NCBI GenBank assembly: GCA_036898135.1
Contig: CM072526.1
Coordinates: 7,666,224-7,730,223 of the forward strand
DNA from: Oncomelania hupensis
Taxonomy: Eukaryota; Mollusca; Gastropoda; Littorinimorpha; Pomatiopsidae
Length of the DNA stretch: 64,000 nt
Reading direction: 5' to 3'
Part shown: piece after piece, positions 12,685-26,226 of the stretch
Layout of the letters: each line of letters opens with the position of its first letter
Position numbering within the stretch: the first letter of the stretch is position 1
Notes under the pieces: generated by a model
Database searches by the model: none
The model's input: the letters and a program-made list of their open reading frames with translations, nothing else
What the model was told of the DNA's origin: nothing
Translations under genes and position numbers: made by a program

Positions 12685-15600
12685 AAATAAATAAATAAAT
12701 AAATAAATAAATTACACTGATAGAGATTCACAAAGTTGCATGGAGGTTGGTGGGTAGCACCGCTGGTTAGTTCAAAAAGATGATTGTTCGGGGGTTCAAT
12801 CCCTGCTGAGAATGATCTGCTTTACTTGGGTCACTACATTACATGATTATTACTTTATATCCAGCGACTTGGGTCACTCAGAATTTTCTCTGGATACTTA
12901 ACTCCATCATCATAATCATCATCCTCCTCATCATATTATTATCATCATCATATCATCATCACCATCATCATCATCACCATCATCATCATCATTATTATCA
13001 TCACCATTATTACCACTCCCAACCTCAACCTACCTGTCAGTTCATCGATGTTGATGGTGACGTTGTGGGCGCCTTGCGGATGGTAGAAGTGGACGTAGGA
13101 GTGACCTTCGACCTGCACTTGGTCAAAGTAGTAGTACAGGGTGCTGTTTTCCATCACCATGGCCGGGTTGTCGGTGTTGAGATCCCCGTTGTTCACCGTC
13201 AGCTTGATGTGGTCTGGTTTCAGCTCCGTGGCATTCAGCCTGGAAAAACACCACCAAACACAATGTGAAGTACACATGCAATGAAACTGCAATAACGCAA
13301 TGTAAAGTATTACTATTATTACAATGCAATAATGCAATGTAAATATTACTGTGATTACAGTGCAATAACACGATGTAAATATTACTGCAATTACAATAAT
13401 ACAATTAAAATATTACTGTGATTACAATAGCACTATGGAAAGTATTACTATGATTCGATTCATTTTCAGCATGGAGTTTTCTATACTATAACTACAGCAC
13501 GCTCAGATGAACTAGTACAGCATAGGGTCATACCATTTAGGATTTTAGATTTGAGATTTGAAAAATATTTGCCACAAAAATCGATTACATGGTTACTGGT
13601 CTTAGATCCAGCGGACTCTATGGAGCCAAATCAGGACCAGTCACTCAAAATATACATAAAAGGGAAATAACTTATTGTTGCTTGGGGCGCCTGTAAACCT
13701 TTCACCTATCAACATGGTATCCCACTAAAGGAGTTTTGTCAGAAGTGCAGGTTGTAGGGACGTCATACAAGCCGTTTTTAGCACATCACTTATTGCACTT
13801 ACTGTGGGTTGTATTTCAGTTCTCTGTACTGTGGTCCGTGGTTGGACTCGTACTTGTAGACGGTGCCAGGACCTCCTGTTGTGGCATTGTTGCCTCCCTT
13901 GCCGCCCTGAGCCACGTAGTCACCGCCAAACGTATTGCTGAACTCTATGTGAGCCGCTATCCTGCCTCCACTGCCAGCACCTCCAGAGCCTGCCAATGGG
14001 AGGGGGGAGAATTAACAATACAATACAAAATAAACAAAGAAACAAACAAAATAAAATTCACTACAAATTCAAAACAATAAACTACACTACACTATGCTAC
14101 ACATTACATACTACACGACATAACATGACACAACACGACACGACACTATCAGAAAAATTTTTCCACCATCAACATTCAGTATGGCCTGTTGGAAGACAAC
14201 CATCATTACCCCACAAAACAATGATTTATACATGTTCCTTTACAAACAACCTCCAATGATCAAAGGACACCCACCAGATGCATCTCCACCGTGAGCGCTA
14301 AGCACACCATGGCCTGAGAAGTTGAAGGCTTGGATGAAGATGCTACCACCGCTACCGCCCCCTGCGTTTGTGCCAGGCTGGCCGTTGTCACCCATGGTGT
14401 GTATGTGACCGTCCACATGCAGCTGTCGCCCCACTCTCAGGTTGATGAAGCCTCCGCCGCTGCCTGAAAAACAATGAAATACAGTGAACCAACAATGCTG
14501 ACGCACCTGATGTTTTCACTGAATTATCACTCAGGCCCAACTAGCAGTCTGCAAGAATGTTGACTAGTCCATTAACACTCACATATAAAACTGAAATGTG
14601 TATGCACTTGATGAGGCAGTGTATTATTCAGTCAGTGTTGACAAAGGTATTGAAAGCCATGAAGAGTGAGAGGAGAAAGGTCAGGCCAGTGAGCTGTAAG
14701 TTCTACATTGCCCCATGCACATTTGACAGTGAGCTGCAAGTTCCACATTGCCCCATGCACATTTGACAGTGAGCTGCAAGTTCCACATTGCCCCATGCAC
14801 ATTTGACAGTGAGCTGTAGTTCCACAATGACCCATGCACATTTGTCAGTGAGCTACAAGTTCCACATTGCCCCATGCACATTTGTCAGTGAGCTGCAAGT
14901 TCCACATTGCCCCATGCATATTTGACAGTGAGCTGCAAGTTCCACATTGCCCCATGCATATTTGTCAGTGAGCTGTACTTCTACAATAACCCATGCATAT
15001 TTGACAGTGAGCTGCAAGTTCCACATTGCCCCATGCATATTTGACAGTGAGCTGCAAGTTCCACATTGCCCCATGCACATTTGTCAGTGAGTTGCAAGTT
15101 CCACATTGCCCCATGCACATTTGTCAGTGAGTTGCAAGTTCCACATTGCCCCATGCACATTTGTCAGTGAGTTGCAAGTTCCACATTGCCCCATGCTCAT
15201 TTGTCAGTGAGTTGCAAGTTCCACATTGCCCCATGCACATTTGTCAGTGAGCTGTATGTTCCACGTTGCCCCATGCACATTTGTCAGTGAGCTGTATGTT
15301 CCACATTGCCCCATGCACATTTGTCAGTGAGTTGCAAGTTCCACATTGCCCCATGCACATTTGTCAGTGAGTTGCAAGTTCCACATTGACCCATGCATAT
15401 TTGACAGTGAGCTGCAAGTTCCACGTTGCCCCATGCACATTTGTCAGTGAGCTGTATGTCCCACGTTGCCCCATGCACATTTGTCAGTGAGCTGTATGTT
15501 CCACGTTGCCCCATGCACATTTGTCAGTGAGCTGCAAGTTCCATGTTGTCCCATGCACATTTGTCAGTGAGCTGTATGTTCCACGTTGCCCCATGCACAT

Positions 15601-18600
15601 TTGTCAGTGAGCTGTATGTTCCACGTTGCCCCATGCACATTTGTCAGTGAGCTGTATGTTCCATGTTGCCCCATGCACATTTGTCAGTGAGCTGTATGTT
15701 CCACGTTGCCCCATGCACATTTGTCAGTGAGCTGCAAGTTCCACATTGCCCCATGCACATTTGTCAGTGAGCTGCAAGTTCCACATTGCCCCATGCACAT
15801 TTGTCAGTGAGCTACAAGTTCCACATTGTCCCAAGCACATTTGTACTTGCATTTGGCGACCAGAGTGCTCCATTGGATGTTGAATGTTTGTGTTTAAATT
15901 GCAGGTTTGTAGTGCTTGGCTCAACATTCCTATCCTATCCTATCCCGTAACTCGGAGGTCGTTGGAGCACTACAGATGATCGTTTAACCAGCATACACCA
16001 TCTTTCTCTGTCCTCAGCAACCCTCATCGCTTCACTCAGTGTCAAGCCAGTCCATTCTCGAATGTTGTCCTCCCACATCTTTTTCGGTCTCCCTCTTCTT
16101 CTACCTCCTTGCACTGTGCCTTGCAGGATGGTCTTTGCAAGGCCTGATGATCTGGTGACATGGTCATACCATCGAAGTTTAAGTTTATTCACCACTGTGA
16201 GCAGGTCATCTTGTTGTCCAATGGCTTGTGTGATGGTCTTTCGGACTTCGTCATTGGTGATGAGCTGGGTATAGGAAATGCCCAGAAATCTTCTGTAGCA
16301 CCTCATCTCCATTAAGCTTTGTATTCTTCCTTGGAGATCTGCTGTGAGGGTCCATGTTTCATATAGGAAGATGTAAATGACAAGGGAGTGCAGCAGCCTT
16401 ACCTTGGAATGTAGACTGATGGTATTGTCTTTCCAAATGGGCTTCAAGCTTGACATGGCAGCAGTTGCTTGTGCGATCCTGGAGAGGACTTCCTGTATAG
16501 GGACCCATTGTCTGATACAATGGCTCCTAAATATTTGAAGCTATGCACTGTGTTGAGGGATTAACCTTGGACTTTGATGTCCGTGTTGATGCCATTGGTG
16601 TTGTTGGTCATCATTTTGGTCTTCTCTGCACTTATTTCCATTCCATAGACTCTGGAGGTGCTGTCAAGCCTCTGTACAAGCTGTTCAAGTTCTTGTTCCT
16701 CTCCAGCCAATCCATCAATGTCATCCATAAAACAAAGGTTGGAGATTGCTCTACCCCATATGCTGACTGTGCTTTCATAATATGCAAGAGCATCTGACAT
16801 GATGCGCTCTAGGAAGATGTTGAAGAGTGTTGGAGAAAGTAGGCATCCTTGACGAACACCAATTGTTGTTCTGAACATGTTTTCGATGGCGCTGTTATGG
16901 AGGACTGCACTGGTAGACTTGTCATACAGGCTTTTGATGACCTCAATAATTTTAGGTCTGATGTTGTATACTCTCATGGTTGCCCACAGAGCTGCATGCC
17001 AGACTCGGTCAAACACCTTCTTGAAGTCTAAGCTCAACATTAGCTCGCAGCTATTATTTCCTCCAGCCCATTCATCCATCTGTTCAAGCGTGGGTTGTGG
17101 GGAGGGAGGTCAGAACACAACAACCCTACCTGCACCACTGCCACCACCCCCACTGCCCAAGTCTGTGGGACTGATGACAGAGCCGTAAGGAGAGCCGCTG
17201 CCTGTTCCGCCTGCAACGCCGCCATAACTGCCTCCAGCACTCAGCGTTCCTGCACCCGGGCCTGTCTGTGCTGCATGGCCTCTGCCATCCAGCTCTAGCG
17301 ATGACTCCGTCTCCATGTCCATGTCGCCAACCTGAAGAACCAAACAACAAATGATAGAAGGTTGCGCATGTGTCAGCAATATTATACACACATTCAAACA
17401 TCAAATTCAATATTATACACACAATCAAACATCAAATTCAAATATTGTACACACAATCAAACATCAAATTCAAATATTATACACACAATCAAACATCAAA
17501 TCCAATAATAACATCCATGCTACTACAACATTTTTAAAACATGTGCTGTTGTGTTGTTTTTATCAAATTCTCACCTCAATGTATCCATGGTTCATGTAGA
17601 CCAGAGCTTGGTATTTCATTTCCATAAAGGAAGCAGTGATGGTCATGTCATGTTCGATTCTCGTCAGCTGGAGCTCGCCATGACCTTTGATGTTTAGGGT
17701 GAAAGCCGAGAAGTTGCCTTCGCCAGACTCGTCGTAGTAAGTGCCGTTCTCCAAGAAGGCTGTCTGTGTGGTGGCATCCATGTTGATGAACGAGTTGTCT
17801 TCGATGTAGAAGTGGTGAACGCCAGTGATCTGTGGTAAAACAAATAGAATTAGCAGTGACATATCAGAATATTTCAATACATAATATGAACTATATAGAC
17901 TCTGCATTAACACTTGTGAGCATATTGTGAAACCTTTCCATTGACTTGACAATGACTGGCGACATGAATTGTTTGTATTGTCCCAGAGCAGTACACTTAG
18001 CGGCTGATAAAAAGCTGTTTAAGGCGCGGCTGACATCAAGGTCTAACCCAAACTACAATCTACAGCTTCACACCAATGCCACAGACAATTGAGCCTCCTA
18101 CTGATGGAACAACGCTTGTTTCACATCGCTTCCTGCTTGTGTGACCCAATGACCAGTTGTGTTGAACTTGCCACTGTAGATAGATAAAGTCAATCACTGA
18201 TTAAAGAGTCATTACAAACAGTGTACTCCTGTAACAAACATCTCCCATCACCACCCAGGTGCAAACTGAGACACATTTTACAACTGGTCCGCTGCTACCT
18301 ACCTTGCCCTCCAGCGTGCTATTGACGCCCTGGAAGTGAACCTCAGTGGGGAAGATGACTTCACTGCCGTAGTCAATGTTGTAGCTGACTGGGGCTTCTG
18401 TCACGTTGTTGATGGACTCTACATACTCTATCAGTGCCTTCTGGCCAGACAGCAAGTGAAGCTGCCCTGTGCGATCACCTATCAGCCTGGGAAAAACAAG
18501 TTAAAGCCAAATGATACTTTTAATTTCCGTTATAAAGGAATAGGCAAATTGAGTTTTAATTAACATTTCATTTATGATAGAATGGAAAAAGAGTCACTGT

Positions 18601-20124
18601 CACTGTAGATAAGTTTTACCTGCGAAAGAAAGTAAATTTAAAGACCAGTTTGACCATCAAACTTCAACAGTTTTTATCATTCAGCTTAGAAATGAAAAAA
18701 GCAATTTTCCGATGCCAGAAGCATCAGCAAGAGGTATTGGGATCAATGTGCGCTAACCCAGTGAATGTAGAAATAAAGTGGCAGTTGGGTAGTAATGGGT
18801 GTGATGAGAGGATGGGTGGGGGAGGGGGAGTGTTTCAAAACATAGAGATTGAACAGTGGGGAGGGGGAGTGTTTCAAGACATAGAGATTGAACAGTGGGG
18901 AGGGGGAGTGTTTCAAGACAGAGATTGAACAGTGGGGAGGGGGAGTGTTTCAAGACAGAGATTGAACAGTGGGGAGGGGGAGTGTTTCAAGACATAGAGA
19001 TTGAACAGTGTGGGAGGGGGAGTGTTTCAAGACATAGAGATTGAACAGTGGGGAGGGGGAGTGTTTCAAGACATAGAGATTGAACAGTGGGGAGGGGGAG
19101 TGTTTCAAAACATAGAGATTAAACAGTGGGGAGAGGGAGTGTTTCAAGACATAGAGATTGAACAGTGGGGAGGGGGAGTGTTTCAAGACATAGAGATTGA
19201 ACAGTGGGGAGGGGAAGGTGTAGAACCATTCATTTACCTGTGAATGACTATCAATGTTGCATTAGTTTGTTTTTCAGGCTGTTTGAAGAAATTGACACGC
19301 GCGTAGCCAGAGATTTCTGTTTCGTTGAACTCAAAGTGCGACCTCTCAAAGTCTCTGATGACTGTCACGCCCGGAACCCATCTGAATCAACATCATATAA
19401 GTTAGAATCACCATCACATCAAAGCTAGATAAGTATATCATAATAGAGGATCTGACAATCTTCATTGGGGCGCCGAGTCATATCTAGGTCCTCATTATAA
19501 CATCACAGTTAGAATTGTATTGGCAAGTGAAATCATCCACACTGTGTTTGCTTGGCAGTCTTATCTGTGCTAGGTTTTACTGATAAGCCTCTTTTACTTA
19601 ACACTCACAAACACACAGCACAGTGAAAGGTAAATGGCACTTGCTGCACTGCAGGTGGTGGTGCTGATGATTACAATAGTGATAAAGATTATGATGGTGA
19701 TAGTGCAGATGCTGTTGATGGTAATGAAGATGATGATGATGATGACGATGATGACGGTTATGATGATGAAGAAAACAAAATTAGGCCCAAAAACACCTGA
19801 GATTACAACAGATAACTGACCTTCCTTCGTTGTCGGTGTGGACAAAGAGGTGGTCAACAGCCAGGTAAGTAGTGTTTGTAGCAGGCAGGTATTTCAGTAC
19901 ACGGTACTCCAGCGGCCTCATGTTGTTCTCCACATAGGTTGTACCCCCAGCACCGCCATGCAAAGTCTCATAACCAGGTCCTCCTAGACCTCCTGCGTCA
20001 GTGAATTGTCCCCCGTAGGAAAACCTGCACACACAAACAAATGTCCAGTTTAGATATAAATCATTTCAATTCAGTCATTTATTTTAATGTCTGTTTGCTT
20101 GTATGTGATTATATATACACTCAA

Positions 20125-20163
<39 letters not shown>

Positions 20164-23100
20164 GATCTAGGATGGATCTAAGGCATGGAAGAATGGGTGA
20201 GTGTTGTAGTTGTGTATACATATACTGTGGAATAATTATCTGTGTGTTAAATGTGTACGCATGGGTATGTGGCTGGTTATCTGTTTATGCATGTGTGTTA
20301 GTGTTTATAGATTTGTATTTTGGTATGGAAGTTATTTTTGATAGTATATCAAATGTATCAATATTGTATGTCCATGTTTGTAATAATTTTGATGTTGTTA
20401 TCTCCTTCTTTATTGCACTGCTAAACAAATATCCATGCCTTGTGTTTGGACAATAAAGAATCTTGAATCTTGGATCTTGAATCATGCATGGACATACAAA
20501 CAATAGAATTTGACTTCAAAATTTTATATTTTTCTTTTGTAGTCTTTCTACATAAATCTTATATCATATCTAAACTTATAGTAAAAAAATATCTGGGTTT
20601 AACCTATATTGATTAACCCAAAACCCCTCGCTCTTTCTCCCCCCAAAAAAGAAGTTTCCTTTAATTGCTTTGTAATATTTTGAGTATTCCTAAAACAGTG
20701 AGAGGTTTACTGGTACCCATAAGTTACGTGTCAACACTGATTTGCTGTTGGTTTCTACTGTGGCACACAAGGAGAGAGAATAGGTTTTGACGATGTAAAA
20801 TAAATGATAGATACATGAATAAATACATATGGCGCCCGACCTGAACTGGCAGTGGATGGAGATACGACCGCCGGCACCACCACCGCCCAGCCCTGTGCCG
20901 TCACCGCCGTGGGTTCTGATCTCTCCATGTCCCGTGATGTTCATCGTCTCTATCCACACGCTGCCTCCACTTCCGCCTCCTGCGTTCACCCCTGTGCCAC
21001 TCAACCCTGACACACAAATATAATATCATAAAATTATGAAATCTCTAACTATCCTTCTAGATAATCTAATCTAAATCTTTGGGATCTCTCGGCTGACATT
21101 TAATCACCAGTTGTTCTCCTGTCACACTTTATTGTAAGGTAACCTAACCTAATCTCTCTATCTCTCTATTCTACATGCCTGTCTACATACCAATCTATCT
21201 CTATCATCTAATCTAATCTCAATGTAGTCTAATCTCAATCTAATCTCCATCTATATATATATGTTAGCTGTCTGGTTATATGTTAGTTGTCTGGTTATAT
21301 GTTAGCTGTCTGGTTATATGTTAGCTGTCTGGTTATATGCTAAGACCAAAGCCACAAGCACTGGAAACTAACGCTTTCACCAACCAACTGCACTACAGGC
21401 CACTCCATCCTGTGATAACAACATCACACTAACCTTGAGCCGCTAACAGTCCGTTCAGTTCCATGTAGTGACTGGTCTTCCAGTACAACACACCACCACC
21501 GCCACCTCCCACACCCGAGCCATTGCCTCCACCGCTGCCAAAGTCTGTGGCCGTGTAGACGGAGCCGTAGGCACCTGCCAGGAGAGAAGTATTGGTGCTG
21601 CCGCCGCCCTGACCTCCATGACCTGCACCAAAACCGGTCCCGTTGATGGTGATTCCGGGTGCAATGCCTTGTCCTGCTTGGCTGCCTGCTCCATCCAGAT
21701 GGAAGACGCCTGGAATCCAAAAATGGTAACAGTAACACTATGTTGATATTGTCCACAGACCAGAAACCAATGGCGCCTGACAGGTGTGGGATCGATCCTG
21801 CCTCTGGGCGTTAAGTTTCTCAGAATATTATTTACTTTTTCGACTTGGGCAATGTCTTGGGATTTTTTTTAAAGGGAACTCCGGTTTGCTCCCCCAGCAA
21901 AATTTTAAAAACACAACAAATATTATTATTATTATTGTTATTGAGGATTTGTATAGCGCACTTATCTCGCTGTACCTGACCAGACTCAAGGCGCTGGCCG
22001 ATACAGGATCTAACTCAAACTGCCTGAGACGCCCACCCGCAGCCTTTGGGCGCATGGTCTGACGCACGGACATATGAGTACTATCCTGGCCAGCCAGGGA
22101 TGGGGGAGAAGGACCAAGTGCATGCTGGGTATGTTCTTGTTACCGGCACTCACCCGTCTAGGACATGAGCGTCAGGATCTTTAAAGTCCGTTATGATGGA
22201 ATGTATGCGCCACAGACTAGACCTCGGTTTATACTCTCATCCGAAAGAGTAGGAAACGGGAGTAAAGTGTCTTTTCCAGGGACACAACACAATGGCCCGG
22301 ACAGGGCTCGAACCCGGGACCTTCAGATCCGCAAGCCAAAGTACTACCATTACACCACCGTGCCCACAAATATTAGGTAGGTAGGGTTTGGGTGCACCAC
22401 AATCTGCGACCATGCCTTCCTCAGGGAAGGCGGCCCATAATTTCCCAATATAATGGGACAATAAAGAGTCAAAACTCAAATCAAAATCAAAAATCAAAAT
22501 CAATGCTAGGTAATAAAGACAATAAAAATGTATTGGTCCAAGAGTCCACATTGGAAACATTGTTTCCAGCCATGCACAAAGCAAAACTAATAACAATAAA
22601 CTATGACGATGACAATGACGATGATGCCAATGATGATGACAATGATGATGATGATATATATATATATGATATTTTTTTATTTATTTACCTTATTGTCCCT
22701 TTTTTCCATAGGGAAATTCTGGGCCACCTCCCCTGAGGAAAGCGTAGTCGCAGCCTGTGGCGCGCCCAAACCCAACCTACCTAACATTAGTTGTGATTTT
22801 GAAATTTTGCTGGGGGAGCAAACCGGAGTACCCGGAGAAACCCCTAAGACATTGCCCGAGTTGAAAGTAAATAATATTCGAAGAAACATCACGCCCAGAT
22901 GCTGGATCGAACCCACACCTGTCAGGTGCCATTGGTTTCTGGCCTGTGGAAAAAGGCAAGTTAGTCCCGCCTTAGCCCACTTGGTTTATGTTAGTTTATG
23001 TAATACAATAGGCCACTTTCCAATAAACAGGCAGGCAATCTTGACACATGCTGAGTATCAAAGATCTATGTCTGCCATGTGCTGAGTATCAGAGATCTAT

Positions 23101-26100
23101 GTCTGCCATGTGCTGAGTATCAAAGATCTATGTCTGCCATGTGCTGAGTATCAGAGATCTATGTCTGCTATGTGCCGAGTATCAGAGATCTATGTCTGCC
23201 ATGTGCTGAGTATCAGAGATCTATGTCTGCCATGTGCTGAGTATCAGAGATCTATGTCTGCCATGTGCTGAGAATCAAAGACCTATGTCTGCCATTTGCT
23301 GTGGATCAGAGATCTATGTCTGCCATGTGCTGAGTATCAGAGACCTATGTCTGCCATGTGCTGAGTATCAGAGACCTATGTCTGCCATGTGCTGAGTATC
23401 AGAGATCTATCAAGCATAGGCTGAGTGTAAACATATGCCCTCAACAATTAACCTCTGACACTGAGTTTGGGTTCAGCGTCACTTTGGGGCTGACTGCCTT
23501 TATAACCTTAGTAACAGCCCAATAGCGACATATAGTCTATTTGATACACTACAATGCATTGAAATATAATTGTACAATAAAACATGTTTGTAAAGCACAC
23601 AACGCCAAGCATCACTGTGCTAACAATGGTTACACTGCAGTACGTTGTAGTGAACTTTACAAACAAAGTTGTTCGTAATATCACTGTTTTGTTACCTTTG
23701 CTTTCTATCCAGGCATAAGTAGAGTAGATCTCTGCATGGTGCATAAATAGCAGGCCCCAGAACTTGACCTTGAACTCGCTGACCTCCATCTTTACAACGC
23801 TGGACACCTGAAAAGAGATTGTCACCATAGAAAAGTTTTCGGACATGAGAGCATAAACCGAGATCTAATCTGTGCACACATTCACTCAATAAACCACACT
23901 TTGATGATCCAGATGCTGGTCCTAGACGGGTAATTGCCACAAATAACGTAATACAGTCAGCAAGCTTCTGGTGGCTGCCACAACAACACAACACAGTCAA
24001 CGAGCATCTGGTGATTGCCACAAATAACGCAACACATTCAGCGAGAATCTGGTGATTGCCACAAACAACACAATACAGCCAACAAGTATCTGGTGATTGC
24101 CACAAACAACACAACACAGCCAGCATCCGGTGATTGCCACAAACGACGCAACACAGTAGCAATCATCTGGTGATTGCCGCAAACAACGTAACACAGTAAA
24201 CAATCATCTGATGATTGCCACAAACAACACAACACAGTCAGCAAGCATTTGAGTATTGCCACAAACAATGCCACAGAGTCGGCAATCATCTGGTGATTGC
24301 CGCAAACAACGTAACACAGTAAGCAATCATCTGATGATTGCCACAAACAACAAAACACAGTCAGCAAGTACGTACTACAGGTCTTTACTTCCCCCCCTTC
24401 AGTCACCAGTTGTCTGGGGAGTTAAATAATGCGCATGAAGCAGCAAGTTAGCACCTGAGTCAGATCCTAATTTCTGACAGTACCTTCGGCAGTTCTTTGA
24501 GTTAATGAAAGCACTATCAGTATGACAACAAACTGACGAGTGCACTATCACTGTGACAACAAGCTGATGAATGCACCATCACTGTGACAACAAGCTGATG
24601 AATGCTCTATCACTACGACAACAAGCTGACGAATGCACCATCACTATGACAACAAGCTGAAGAAGGCTCTATCACTATGACAACAAGCTGAGGAATGCTC
24701 TATCACTATGACAACAAGCTGATGAATGCACCATTACTATGACAACAAGATGATGAATGCACCATCACTATGACAACACGCTGATGCATGCACTATCATT
24801 ATGACAACAACTGATTTTATATCACTCTCATGAGATGAAAGTGGAAGAATCTCTTTGCACAATAAAACAGAACACTGAAAAATGAAATATCTTAATTATA
24901 AAAAAAATGGGTAAAAAGCAATTTTACACTGTAAAAAGCAATTTTACTTTGCAGAAGACCTCATGTAAGCAGATTCAAATTGCTTCCAAAATGATACGCT
25001 CAGACTAGTCATAGACACAAAATCCTATATTCATTGGGCGATACAGGATCTTAATGTGCGGCTTAGCTCGCCCTGACTTGCCCAATTCATTGATAATTGC
25101 AAGTATGTTTACAACATTTATTACCTTTGTGAAGCTGCATTCACCACCTTTCTTGACGTGTATGGTGTCCCAGGAGAAAGTGCCAGGCTGGGTTACTCTG
25201 ATGTAGCTGCCGTTCTGCAGGAAGGCCGTGTTGCCTGTTGACTGGAAGTCCATGTAGGCTGCACAACAGGACAACAAACCACTATCTTATAACCTGCAGT
25301 CTATGTAGGCTGCACAAAAGGACAACAAACAACTATCTTATAACCTGCAGTCTATGTAGGCTGCACAACAGGACAACAAACCACTATCTTATAACCTGCA
25401 GTCTATGTAGGCTTCCCCAGAGGACAACAAACAACTATTTTATAACCTGCAGTCTATGTAGGCTGCACAACAGGACAACAAACCACTATCTTATAACCTG
25501 CAGTCTATGTAGGCTGCACAACAGGACAACAAACAACTATCTTATAACCTGCAGTCTATGTAGGCTGCACAACAGGACAACAAACCACTATCTTATAACC
25601 TGCAGTCTATGTAGGCTGCACAACAGGACAACAAACCACTATCTTATAACCTGCAGTCTATATAGGCTGCACAACAGGACAACAAACCACTATCTTATAA
25701 CCTGCAGTCTATGTAGGCTGCACAACAGGACAACAAACAACTATCTTATAACCTGCAGTCTATATAGGCTGCACAACAGGACAACAAACCACTATCTTAT
25801 AACCTGCAGTCCATGTAGGCTGCACAACAGACCACAAACAACTATGTTATTAACAATACAATCTATTGTGATAGGAAAAATCTTCATTGGGGCTCTGCCT
25901 GTTTTAAAGCAAATTTAATGCTTTTTGATTCCTAAATGGATAAGAAATGAAAACTTTGATGCTGTTTTAAAATTTTTATAAAACCTCAACTGACCAGTAT
26001 CCTCAATGTAGAGTTCTTCCACGCCAGTGATGGTTCCAGCGATAGTGCCGTTGACTCCATGGACGTGGAATTCACCAGGCAATACGATCTCGGCATCCTT

Positions 26101-26191
26101 GTCAATGATGAATCCACACGGTGCCTCTGTCCTGTTCAGCACCGCCTCTATCACCTCTGCAAACAGGTGCTGGTTGTACCTGATACACAAA

Positions 26192-26226
<35 letters not shown>

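Noticed and set aside
16062..17188. Several plus-strand open frames across the RTE-like fragment
   Set aside because: They are antisense shadows of the reverse transcriptase relic and exon 45.
25238..25918. 226-codon plus-strand frame with RLHNRTTNHYLITCSL repeats
   Set aside because: By-product of the 51-bp array copied from the exon 37 acceptor.
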